The notes beneath the pieces were generated by a model. The model ran no database searches and was not told the DNA's origin. It saw only the letters and a program-made list of their open reading frames with translations. From Hexactinellida sp. DTS-2022 (Eukaryota; Porifera; Hexactinellida), in assembly GCA_028753945.1 (NCBI GenBank), contig JAPNXP010000002.1, positions 5,332,001 to 5,396,000 of the forward strand: a stretch of DNA of 64,000 nucleotides, in the 5' to 3' direction. How positions within the stretch are numbered: position 1 is the first letter of the stretch; the number at the start of each line of letters is the position of its first letter. This document shows, piece after piece, positions 46,233-57,326 of this stretch. The position numbers were made by a program, and so were the translations under genes.

Positions 46233-46559
46233 GAGAAGAGTAATTTGCTAATAAAAATAAGTATTAAATAAATACAAACACTATATACAGGATTTCAGCA
46301 TATCTAAATGGTACTAAATACCCAACCCTATAAACAAAATTTGAATGGGATAAGGTCAGCTAATAATAATGACGTTTGTGATTCGAGATATTGGGTAATG
46401 TTCTACAAATTGAAAACACTCATGTGCTGAAACGAATTTACCAAAAATTATTGAACATTTCTAATTTTGTTTCCACGACTAAGAAATTTCAGTACACAGT
46501 TCTGATTTTTTTAGAAAAATATTTACGATAGGTAAAAACAAATGTAATATTCTGAATCC

Positions 46560-48402
46560 CCAGGTCCAAATTATCAAAGATTAGTTAAGAAAGCCCTCAG
46601 ACAAAGTGAATCTGAGGCTGAATCAGCTGATTGCTTGGAGTACAAGCGAAAACACCAGGAGAGCCTCAGACAAAGTGAGTCTGAGGCTCAGTCAGCTGAT
46701 CGCCTGGAATACCAGCGCAAACACCAGGAGGCCCTCAGACAAAGTGAGTCTGAAAATGAGCGAAATGTTCGTTTGAAGTCCCGGACTCTGTTGTATGAGA
46801 CGAGTAAGACTCTCCAATCTAAGAGGTACCTCACTTTAGCCAGATCACAAATCTCTTCTGAGGTTAGTGATGTTTTGGTTGATGAACATTGAATAGGTAG
46901 TATGTCCTATAATTGTTCTATTTGTGATGCTAAGTTTTGGAGAGTGAAAAGCTTTCCACAAGTACGAAAGCATGTGCAAAGTTTTCCCTCTGTTGCGGAG
47001 AGGGCAAGGTTGTTCTTCTCTCTTTAGATAAACTTCCTGAGTTGTTAGGCCATCTGCTCACAGCTGCTTATAGCAGAGGCAAAGACTTCAGGAGCCACAT
47101 ACGAGCATACAACTCAAGCCTTGCGCTTTGTTCCCTCGGGGCAAATATCAACAAAGAGCTTGCTAATGCTATACGTGGTGTATATACCTTCCGTATTCAG
47201 GGCGATTTAATTGTTGGTGTTTTTAAACAAAAGCTAAGGGAATTACTAGATGACATTCTTAAGGCCTCCGACCTTCTGGAATAGGCTACTGAGCCCCTAA
47301 ATTTTTATATTAAAATCAACTAGATAATTCTATTGGCTATATATTCAAAATAAAGTTTGACTCTCTAGCTCATATAGTTTCCAAGTTACAGCAAGGTATG
47401 TGAATATGGAACTAAATGACGAATCATTGTATTTAACATTATTTGAGAATTTTCTATTCACTTTAATTTCCTGGAAAATTGAGTAGTTATCAATGCGACG
47501 TTAGTGCCAATATAGTTAGTACTAACTAGATACCTATACGTAATAGAGCGTTTTAATTGATTTCGTGTTTACTTTCAACACTGTCGGGATGATAAGTTGG
47601 AATTTCTCACCTTTGAAAAAAATTCCAGAAAGTCATTGGTGCTGTATTGAAAGAAAACAAGATATCAATTAAAACGCTCTATTACGTATAGGTAGCTAGT
47701 TAGTACTAACTATATTGGCACTAACATCGCGTTGATAACAACACAATTTTCCTGGAAATGAAAGTGAATAGAAAATTCTCAAATAATGTTAAATACAATG
47801 ATTCGTCATTTAGTTCCATATTCACATACCTTGCTGTAACTTGGAAACTATATGAGCTAGAGAGTCAAACTTTGTTTTGAATATATAGCTAATAGAATAA
47901 TCTAGTGGATATTAACATAAAAAATTAGGCGTTCAGTAGCCTATTCCAGAAGGTCGGAGGCCTTAAGTAAAATGTTCTTGGTAAACACGTTGCACACGTC
48001 TACACAATTGAATTCAGAAGCGTGGTCTTCCGCATGCTCGTATATTGGTGATCTTAGCTAATAATTGCAAACCACGTGACCCTTCTGATTACGATAAGAT
48101 TGTGTGTGCTGAACTTCCTGATCCTGATCTCAATCCGAGATTGCATCAGATTGTGAAGCGTTGTATGTTACATGGTCCATGTGGTACTGCAAAGAAGGCT
48201 GCTCTTTGTATGCGCAATGGTTCATGTTCTAAACAATACCCAAGTAAATTATCTGACGTTACTACCACCACTAAGGATGGTTACCCATTGTATCGGCGCA
48301 CAAATAACTCCCGTACTGTAGGGGTAGCAGGCATGAAGTTTGACAATCGCTGGGTTGTACCATATAACCCATACCTTTTGTTAAAGTATAATGCTCACTT
48401 AA
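46560..48402 (+). pseudogene. Helitron Rep/helicase N-terminal remnant
   Basis: Helitrons move by rolling-circle replication with a HUH-Rep plus helicase. Order seen: a 23-residue tandem repeat (LRQSESEAQSADRLEYQRKH) at 46590-46760; SMSYNCSICDAKFW (zinc motif) at 46900-46940; in another frame the Helitron N domain (SLCCGEGKVVLLSL, RAYNSSLALCSLGA, FRIQGDL) to RELLDDILK at 47262; element Q inserted; then NVLGKHVAHVYTIEF and, after a one-base loss, QKRGLPHARILVIL; then DYDKIVCAELPDPD, RCMLHGPCG, CSKQYPSKLS, YRRTNNSRTVGV and NRWVVPYNPYLLLKYNAH. The Rep HUH motif reads H-A-R (48033-48041): the second histidine is lost. Helicase is absent; element R copy 2 truncates it at 48403. Confidence 0.9.
47263..47962. 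mobile_element. Palindromic TTAA element Q inside the Helitron (700 bp)
   Basis: TTAA at 47259-47262 and 47963-47966 (CTTAAG in full). Ends GGCCTCCGACCTTCTGGAAT and its inverse. Two arms of about 335 bp (47263-47600, 47628-47962), roughly 93% similar, with a short centre. Excision restores DDILK followed by NVLGK, interrupted only by one TAA. No coding capacity. Confidence 0.9.
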
Positions 48403-49380
48403 CGCTGGTTCTGACTATAATTGCATTAGTGAGTATCTATAACTCACTACTCGTTTATCCTAGAAAATAATACTTCCTATGTAGCAAGAACATAGTGTAT
48501 AGGCTATTTTAAGACTGCTAGCGCTCTAATATAAGGCTTCTAAGCACTGATTTTTTTTGAAATTCTATATTTAAGCTCCGATAGAGAATAATATAGTACT
48601 AAAAGCTGTTTTCTGATGAATTGAAAAAGAGTACAAATCTAAAAATCGGTCTAATCCATTCTACCATGTCTCCTTTAATTACTCGACGTAGGTGTTAATA
48701 TCAAAATGTCAAATTTTTCATTCTATTTGGGCAATTTTCGTAGGGAACGGACGATTTCCCACATTTGAGCCAACTTTTTCGCTTCGAAAGGACTCCAGTT
48801 TGTATTTTAAGGACGAATTCGGAACAATCGGAACTGGTACAGGTCTTAGTTTACATATTAGAGTGCTAAATTCCAAATCTCAGCGATATAACTTCATAAA
48901 GTTCACCAGTACAATAATTTAAAAATTGTCGCAGTCTATATTTAGATATGGTGGTTTTCAGGTGGCAGAGACGTTTTTCGTCACTTCTACAGCGAAGAAT
49001 ATTGATTCAGGAAGAAATTAAAATCGGCCATCTAGCAGGAATTCAATCACTGATAGTGTCAAAAAGTTAGAACTAAGCTCTAGTTCACTTTCGAATTTAG
49101 ATTTCTCTCTTTTGATGGTCACATGACACCTCCATATATGGGCATTTGAGATTATTAGCAAGGTAACCATTTGGTTTTGAGTGATTTAGAAATGATATAT
49201 CAATGTGATTAGTAATTTAGAGCTAAGCTCTAGAGTCTCTCGTTTAGAAGTTTCAAATTTGCTAGTGTCATCAAAATTGGTCACATTCACACTACCATAT
49301 AGGGCATTTTTGAAAACGTGGCGTCCTAGGCTCACAAAATGTATTATTTGCATATGGGAAACCATGTATACTGAGCATTT
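48403..49380 (-). mobile_element. Element R, copy 2, partial
   Basis: Begins CGCTGGTTCTGACTATAATT after TTAA (48399-48402) and follows the reverse complement of 34043 to about 33060, including the J core. H copy 2 interrupts it at 49381. Beyond H the expected remainder does not continue in this orientation; instead 50330-50490 matches 32905-33050 in direct orientation, so a rearrangement or second fragment is present. Confidence 0.8.
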
Positions 49381-49384
49381 TTAA

Positions 49385-50258
49385 GGTTCAGGTATACTCT
49401 ACAAAATCCCAAAATTTCGATAAATCCCAAACTATGGTAAATATCGTTTTTATTGCATTTTCGGATTGTGTGGATACCCATGTGGACTTTGACGAAATTT
49501 CAAAGAAAAATTCCAATTATTTCTCCAGTTTGACTCTCTTCGAATTTTGAAAGAAATATTTGGATTCTGGTTTTGGTTGCCGGTTGCAGTATACCATGGA
49601 AACTTGATAATTTCGGGACATTGCCACATATAGGTTTTATCTTATATTTGGATAGAACAGCATATATCGCATCTTAATTTCAAATATTATGGAAGAATAT
49701 TGAAAACCCTCAATGATACAGACTTTTTGGTGTCCTCTACCTAAGCCACTGCCATAGGGGACACATTTTTCAAACCTCGCTATCTCCAAACACAATTATT
49801 GCCATTGCGGAAGTCATATTATGACTCATATACCACCTAGAAACAAAATCTCAACGGTTTTGGACAGATCTCAATTAGTTCTATCATATGAGTGCAGCGA
49901 TTTCATTTTTAACTTTTATTTTTATTTTTATTTAATTTATTGATGATGAAAAAAGTGATGTCCACATTTATTGATGAAAAATTTGACTCATACGTGATTA
50001 AAAGAATTCTTGCACTCATATGATAGTTTAGGAGTTTCTTAATGCAATGCAGCAACAATCTACTCCTAATCATTAGCAGGTAAAAACCTATCCGTTCCGC
50101 AAAATACGATTTTCTATAAAAAATATTTTTCACTGAGTTACCTAGAACGAATATTATTGCATTTTTTCCGGTTAGAAGATGAAGTAAATCCGCTGTAAAA
50201 AATTTAATTAATTCGGGTAAATAGTTTTGGTAGAAGTGCTCTAGAGTATACCTGAACC
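49385..50258 (+). mobile_element. TTAA element family H, copy 2 (874 bp)
   Basis: TTAA at 49381-49384 and 50259-50262; ends GGTTCAGGTATACTCTA and its inverse. Inverted relative to copy 1. An internal GGTTGCAGTATACC at 49582, 197 bp from the left end, equals the terminus of the short form at 36086. Confidence 0.93.
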
Positions 50259-50329
50259 TTAAGGGAATTTAGCTTTTTTACCTAAATTGTGTTGTAAAAA
50301 AGCTAAACTTTTGAATGTGTCCCTAAATC

Positions 50330-50490
50330 ATACATTGAGAGACATGCTTTTAGACAACTCAACAAAGATTTTTCTTCAAAAGTGGAAATTTCAAAAGTTA
50401 TAGCCTTTCGACGGTCTTTAGGGTACGGATTCTGAACTAATTTGTAACTCAGAGAGGAAAAGAGATAAATTAAATTATACCTAGTTAAAG
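50330..50490 (+). mobile_element. Fragment of element R
   Basis: About 85% similar to 32905-33050 (acaactcaacaaa...gtggaaatttcaaaagttata...agggtacggattc). 50500-50980 has no gene. Confidence 0.7.
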
Positions 50491-50983
50491 GAATTCAACA
50501 TAAAAGTGTGTTTTTATGGGGTATTTGGGCACATTATTTCCCAAAATGTGAGAATTAGGGACATATCCTGTCGGTGTGTATATGTATATACATTTTTTTG
50601 CATGTCCCGAGTTGATTGAAGAATGTGGACAGTTTCCAAATGTGATTTTGGTATATAGGGGTAACCTTTGGCACCCGCCAACAAGTTGAGGTTTCCAACC
50701 AAAATTTCTCACACCTCGACAAGTTATGACGTCATTGTCACATTTCGAGAACCCTGAAAATTCACTTAATCGTACATAATTCGCGCCCTCTAAGAGATAA
50801 AAATCTGAAAATCAAATAGAACATGTACATTAATGATGCGGACACGGTGGTGCACCAGATTGCCAATATACTCTCTGATTATCGCATGATGACCTAATCA
50901 CTAAATTTCACATTGTTAAATTTGAATATTTATGCCTATTCACGCTATATAATCAATGTTGGAAGTACATAAACCACATATGC

Positions 50984-51075
50984 CAACCGCGAAGCGGTTG
51001 GTATGTGTAATTGTGTTCTGCCGCGAAGTGACCTAGCAAGTCAAGCGACTAGCAAGTCAAACGCGCTAGTATTAG
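50984..51075. repeat. Short hairpins and gcgaagcg-type motifs
   Basis: ccaaccgcgaagcggttgg is a perfect short hairpin, followed by tgccgcgaagtgacc and two copies of agcaagtcaa. This resembles the GC-rich tails of dispersed repeats near 24440 and 30250 but is not clearly homologous. 51080-51415 is blank. Confidence 0.45.
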
Positions 51076-51417
51076 GAATTCATGACTGCGTAATTATGTA
51101 TTGATTATATTTATTGAATATCAACATTCTGGAGGTCTCACTAGGCCACGCATGAGCCAAAGAGGAATTTACTAAAATTATCTACTAATGTATGTGCCAA
51201 ATATCATTATTTACTTGTTGTATCTTACTAACGAATATAATTGTATTTCTAAACTTAATCAGTTAATAAAATCCTAACTTGTTTAATATGTCTTATATTG
51301 GATACGTATTACGCATAATACGCAAAATGTAATACGTATTATACGTTTACCTTACTTACAAAATCATGCTTGTGAAATTTCCTTTGAAGAACCTTTTGTT
51401 AATTCGTTATTCTTTGA

Positions 51418-51600
51418 TTGTTTAGGATGCTTCGGGTGAAATTTTTGGTTTTTAGTGACAAAATTGAAATGCGAGTTTATTCTTTGAAATAAAGCTAATA
51501 TTTCATAAAATTATGTGAGAAGTAAATTTTTTGAAAAAATATTCTGCAAAGTATTCAGGATGTCAATCTGGTGACGTCATCATTGATGATTTAGCTTTTC
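51418..51600 (+). repeat. Dispersed repeat T, copy 2
   Basis: Counterpart of 12931-13110. Starts aggatgcttcgggtg and shares the aaattgaaatgcgagttta block. Confidence 0.6.
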
Positions 51601-51832
51601 TAAATTTTGCAATTGACTTTTCTTTGTTTTATATGTAATATATTGTGCATTTAAATACTTAATTATAAAAACTAACATCATTAAGCACATACATATATCT
51701 CAGGGGTTAGTTTATATGGCCGACAATCAGTTGATCATGGGTTGGAAACCGTGATTTGCACATCTTTTTGTATTTGTATTATAGTGGATAATTTTTCTAA
51801 CTAAATTAGTATCAATTTCTATATCTTTAAGG

Positions 51833-52548
51833 TTAAATTACCCCACGTGAATGAAAGTTCTTGTATTAATCTGTAATTGTGAGATATATATACCTATACG
51901 ATACAAATCAATAAACCAAAAAGCAAATGTCCATATCTATTATACTTTTTATTTTTTGTCGGTTTCAAAATTTGGCTAATACAAATCTCCCATAGGGCGA
52001 TTTCCAAAAGTGGTGGTAGATATTATGCGGTAATTTGGCAATGCAATTATCAATGTTTGTCATCAGAATCAATATTTAAAGATTATAAGCGTACGGAGTA
52101 GGTAGACGGTTTACATTTTTGAATTATGACTTGGAATTTTTTTTATCAAGCATTTTATCTAATTTCGCATGAAAAGATGACCTTTTTATTCATTTTTTGG
52201 TTTCAAAAGGTCGCAATATTTTTTATTTAGATCTTATCAAAATTCTAAACCACTCAACAACCGCCCATAACGATGATCTTTCTGATAGATCACACAGTAC
52301 AGGTCTTTAGCAAATAATGATCTTGCAAACTACACACTTATCAGGTGGAGTCGAAAAAATCCCCCTATGGGACTTTTGTATTAGCATAATACTGCAAGCC
52401 CAATAATTTCGAATTTATAGAAGATAATTAGATTTCGTTTTCAGTTTCGATATAGCTATAATCTCTTCCATCATATATGTGAAATTCAAACTCCCACCTT
52501 CAAAACTAAATTCATGTGTTTTTTGGGTGAATCTGCCGTAATTTAACC
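51833..52548 (+). mobile_element. TTAA element family A, copy 5 (716 bp)
   Basis: TTAA at 51829-51832 and 52549-52552. Nearly identical to copy 4. Its right TTAA is the left TTAA of element P. Confidence 0.94.
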
Positions 52549-52552
52549 TTAA

Positions 52553-53784
52553 GGATGCTGAACGCGAGTTTACATTAGCTGTAATGGGCAGTTTCCATAG
52601 TTTTGTCCAAACAATGGTAAATCACTATAAACATAAGATCCTTTATCCTAACTAAGATATTTAGCACTTGAGATCATTTTTTGGAATTATATTTTTGTCA
52701 GGGAGGGTGAAAATATTTTTTTTGGCTTCTCATGCCCGTAATACTATAGAATCAAAACTTCTCGGCTTTATCCAGAGTGAAATATTGTGGCGCAAGTTCT
52801 GAAAAGTTTTGTACATATTCCCCACAACTAGGAATGAAAAAATGACTAGCTTTGGTAGTGTAGAGTTCCTACTTTCTATCCTGTGGGTACTTGACCCTTG
52901 TTATCTCAAAAATCGGTCAAAATTTGACAATTTTACACCAAATTGGTTCAAAGAACACTTAGTTCTTGTACAATCGCTCCCAAGCTAGTCATTTTTATTG
53001 ACAATAGTGTATACAAGTATATCTGAGTTTTTTTAGTCATTCCGCTAAATATTTTTTCTCAACTAATGCCGAGAAGGTCGAAAAAATGAGTTTTGAGATA
53101 CAAGCGTTCAAAGGTTACCAGGGTATTCCCACTAATAATAGTTACATTTCAATTGGTGTTTCATCCCGGTATGGAAGGAGTATGTAAGCTTCTATTCGTA
53201 CGATAGGCTTTACATGTATTCAGTCATTGTTCGTAACTAAATGACTTGATATTTATCCATTTATGCAAGTCCACTTTATTTTGGGACACCAGCTGGAAAA
53301 GGAATTTGATGTAATTGGCTGTGAGAATTGTTCGAAATTCAACTGAAAGTTCATTCCAGCAATGTTTTGAACTACTATGTACATGCACCATGTATATTTG
53401 TGGAACCTTTCAATTGAATTGCTTTATATCCCAGAATAATTAAAAAGATAGTCACCATAGAGATTCGAACCCATAACCTCAAGTATACATTCTCCATATG
53501 CTTTCCACCGTGCAGTTGATACATATTAGTTATATATGAACTGATATTAGTATCAAAATGCACATAAATAACCATCAATGGTGATAAATGTGAGGAATGT
53601 TCACATAATCACCGATGTCATCAAAAATGACGTCACTAATAATGCACTTTTGAGCAAAAATATTCTAGATTTTTGAAAATTTGCACTTCCAACAGAATTC
53701 CAGGTTATTTTTGCATGTTATTTCACAATAATCGACACTTAAATTTTTGAAGTTAAATACCGGATAATTTGGCGTCAAGCATCC
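52553..53784. mobile_element. TTAA element P between two A elements (1232 bp)
   Basis: TTAA at 52549-52552 and 53785-53788. Ends GGATGCTGAACGC and GGCGTCAAGCATCC, inverted with minor differences. The interior is non-coding and includes a tRNA-like block (53430-53535). It is known here only from this copy, so its ends rest on TIR plus TTAA. Confidence 0.72.
53380..53540 (-). repeat. tRNA-derived SINE-like sequence
   Basis: On the minus strand, ctgcacggtggaaagc resembles a Pol III box A and ggttatgggttcgaatctc a good box B, separated by 27-30 bases as in tRNA. The following actatctttttaattattctg is a SINE-like tail. No full cloverleaf with paired acceptor ends can be drawn, so it is not a functional tRNA gene. 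Confidence 0.45.
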
Positions 53785-53788
53785 TTAA

Positions 53789-54508
53789 GGTTAAATTACC
53801 CCACGCTAATGAAAGTTCTTGTATTAATCTGTAATTGAGAGAAATAGATACCTATACGATACAAAGCAATAAAACAAAAAGAAAATGTCCCTATCTATTA
53901 TACTTTTTATTTTTTGTCAGTTTCAAAATTTGGCTAATACAAATCTCCCATAGGGCGAATTCCAAAAGTGTTGGTCGATATTATGGGGTAATTTGGCAAT
54001 GCGGCCATCAATGTTTGTTATTAGAATCAATATTTAAAGATTATAAGCGTGCGGAGTTGGTAGACGGTTTACATTTTTGAATTATGACTTGGAATTATTT
54101 TTTTCAAACATTTTCTCAAATTTCTCATAAAATGATGACCTTTTTATCCATTTTTTGGTTTCAAAAGGTCGCAATATTTTTTATATACATTTTATCAAAA
54201 TTCTAAACCACTCACCAACCGCCCATAACGATGATCTCTATGTTAGATCACACAAAATATGTCTTTAGGTAATATTGATCTTGCAATCCCCACAGTTATC
54301 TGGTTGAGTCTGAACAAATCCCCCTATGGGACTTTTGTATTACAATATAACTGCATTCCCCATAAATTAAAATTTATAAAATATAATCAGATTTCGTTTT
54401 CAGTTTCGATATAGCTATAGTGTCTTCTATCATATATGTGAGAATCAAACACCTAACTTCAAAACGAAATCTATGTGTTTTTTTGCATGAATCTGCCGTA
54501 ATTTAACC
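53789..54508 (+). mobile_element. TTAA element family A, copy 6 (720 bp)
   Basis: TTAA at 53785-53788 and 54509-54512. Same orientation as copy 5, on the other side of P, but a different subfamily (more like copy 3), so A5 and A6 are not a local duplication. Confidence 0.93.
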
Positions 54509-54910
54509 TTAAAATTAGTATTCGAAACCTGTTGTCGTATTTAAATTTGATAAGGAACAAGTTTGCAATTGATCATGTGTCTCTATCTTTAATATTTTTT
54601 GAGATAACACTTGGCAACGACCATCTTTTTGAGGAGATTTTTATTTGAACAAGATGACGACACTGTACCACTTTTGAAAACTTCCCTCATCCAAAATTGA
54701 CCTAAGTCACCCAAAATTATCGGATCGAGATTTATTTCATATTCGGGAAGTTTATACATGTATGTTTAATTGCAAAGGTACAACCCTTATTTGAACAATT
54801 TTTATTATTTAGTCAAATCGAAGGGGCAATCTCCTTAACGTATTCATTTTCAATAGATGTCGATTAGTTGTAAGTGATATAATTTCATAATATGGGACTG
54901 ATACGCCTAT

Positions 54911-56749
54911 TTAGTGGCCGTCGAGGTTATTGATAAAAAGTACACTGGCAGACAGAGAGATCTCTCGACGATATTGTGAGATCAATTTATAAGATGGAAA
55001 AATGATATCTTCTTGTTTGAGTAATTTTTTATGCTGTGTGAATTTGCTTGCTCCAATTTCCAGAAGATCTAATATGTAACAAGAATTTGGGATAGTTACC
55101 TTTTTAACGGCACTCCCACATGTACCCACAGTGGGCAAATCAGCGGTCATAGCTCAAATTTTGAGGTCTGTGTATTTGCTCAACTTCTTAAATATGTGTT
55201 ACAGGATAGTCAAGGGCCATAGAAATTGAATATATTTTTGCAAATTCCATCTGCAAGTCAAGATATTATAATTTGAATTACGATCATTAACTATGGTTTC
55301 CAAGATAAAACTCGAGTTTTCAAATAGTATCAAGTTTCAAGTGCTAAATTTACAACATAAAAGAAGCCTTCTAGAGCACTTGAAAGCATACTAGTATCAG
55401 GTTTTCTTCTAGTTTCCAGATATTTGTCTATATTTAATAAATCTATTATGGTTTCCGAATTCGTTATAATTTATTTTATTCAGTTTTCGATGATACTTTT
55501 TGTATATTTAGTGCCCGATCTTATATGGTAAGATATGGTCAATTATTACATCTATTCTATCTTAAACTACAGAAAATTCTCTTTAAGATGTAACCAGTCA
55601 CTAATTGACATCATTTGACCCAAAAATGTTACATAAATTATTAAACTGTCCATCGTAGGTAAATTTCGAAAAATTGAGTTGTTTATTAAATATTCAAATA
55701 CTTGTGGTTAAGTATAAAATGTAAAATATGTAATATATACTGTGTTTATTCTTTAAATCAATGTAAAATGATGCATATTGATACATTTAATGTTCTTGAA
55801 ACACGCAACGATAATACCAGTGAACTGAGTGAAGTATCCGAACAGATGGTGTGTTAATTCCAAATCCCAGATAAAGAATTAGAAACATTTTCTGAGTTCT
55901 GTCGTAATTTTTAATTGGTTGTTTCTCATATAGTACATGATTTTAATCAACTATAAAGCGGAAAATGAGATCTAAGATGCTCATTTGTATTCTACACATC
56001 GACACATACTACTAGTATGAATAGTCCAACTAGATCGGTGATAATGATCAAAATATCTTCGAAATTCGATTTATCTCATTTTTGCTAAGTCATCACAACT
56101 TAAAAAATTTATGCCAAACCAAAAAACTTTTGGGCCCACTCAATTTGTTATAGGTGATAACCTATAGGTAACTAATACCTTTTATACCTCTATCTTGCAC
56201 CTAAATACCTATGACCGCTGATGTACCTGTTTTTGCGGTACCACTGTTGATTATCTCGTGACAAACCTTCGAGGTTTCTCCATCATATTCTTGGATGGAA
56301 ATTAATTCTAAAGTTAATGCAGCAACTTGCTTTTCTTCTACTTGCTCCTTCCTAGCAACGAACTGGATATGTTCAAGTAATACAAAGAGACGGATACGAG
56401 CTGCCTTCATCCTGAGTTTGAATAGTGGCTTTCGTATTTCTGATGAGTTTTCCTCAACAAAAATCGACTGTTCTGGAGTAGAGCCGATTGTTTCTACTGA
56501 CATTTGTGATCCAAAATCAGGGTCGGGGTTAAGTGAATGAAATACAATATTTTCCCAAACCTCCAGCTTGTTCTTCTTGCTGTAACAATCTCTGGAATTT
56601 CTAAGATTTCTTAATTTCCAGCGAATTCTATCGAATTGATCATCTCCAATGCCAAAATCCTGAATTATCTGACTAACGGCATCTGAACATCGGCAGTTAT
56701 GCGAGAGATAAATATCAAAAGCATCTTTCTGTGAAATACTTTTACTCAT
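54911..56749 (-). CDS. Candidate two-exon gene, unknown function
   Basis: Exon 1: ATG at 56749 (context acgATGA), open to about 56206, 181 codons, acidic and basic mixture with a possible helix-turn-helix start (SISQKDAFDIYLSHNCR, IRWKLRNLRNSRDCYSKK) and helical middle (RMKAARIRLFVLLEHIQF). Exon 2: about 55153-54911, about 80 codons (MTADLPTVGTCGSAVKKV, CYILDLLEIGASKF, KQEDIIFPSYKLISQYRREI). A donor GTATTT after GTCATAG (about 56206) and an acceptor AG just before CTATGACCGC would join them in frame with a 1.05-kb intron. The acceptor has a weak pyrimidine tract. I do not recognise the family; a transposon-encoded protein is possible. Exon 1 alone is the safer call. Confidence 0.4.
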
Positions 56750-57326
56750 CGTAGACTAATTAATTATTGAAATAATTATGGATAGAAATAGTCGATTTAA
56801 CAAATTACACATTATAGTTTCAGTGGAACGTAGAATGGGTGGGTGGGGGGCGGACAATACTTTGCCATCGTGTAGCATAAACCTAGATCTTATATATCCA
56901 TAAGTTTGAACGTCCCCATTCTTACCCATTTAAACATCAGCTACTGACAAACTGGAATATGTATTGAAAATAGCAAAAAAATGATCTATCGTTTGTGCAT
57001 GAATTAAATATTATAGTATTGATGATTCCACAGTCATCATTTGCTAGATGACTTTGATAATTTATATACTAGTTTTCTAAAGGATTAGGAATAAAATTAG
57101 CAACAGTAAACAAACTTCTGTGACCATTGAAGAATTGTCTAATTCCACATGTTGCCACACTGTGTATATTCGTTGTGTATATTATACTTGATTCGTGTGT
57201 AACTTTCCTTGTAGGATGTACGTATTGAATTATTTGTGATATTAAAATTACAACGTTTGCCAGGATGAAATTATTGAATGATAATTTGATGATAATGTAC
57301 AAAAATATTACATGATGTATACTTAA

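Noticed and set aside
53430-53510. tRNA gene on the minus strand
   Set aside because: Box A- and B-like motifs are present but acceptor and anticodon stems do not pair; kept only as a SINE-like remnant.
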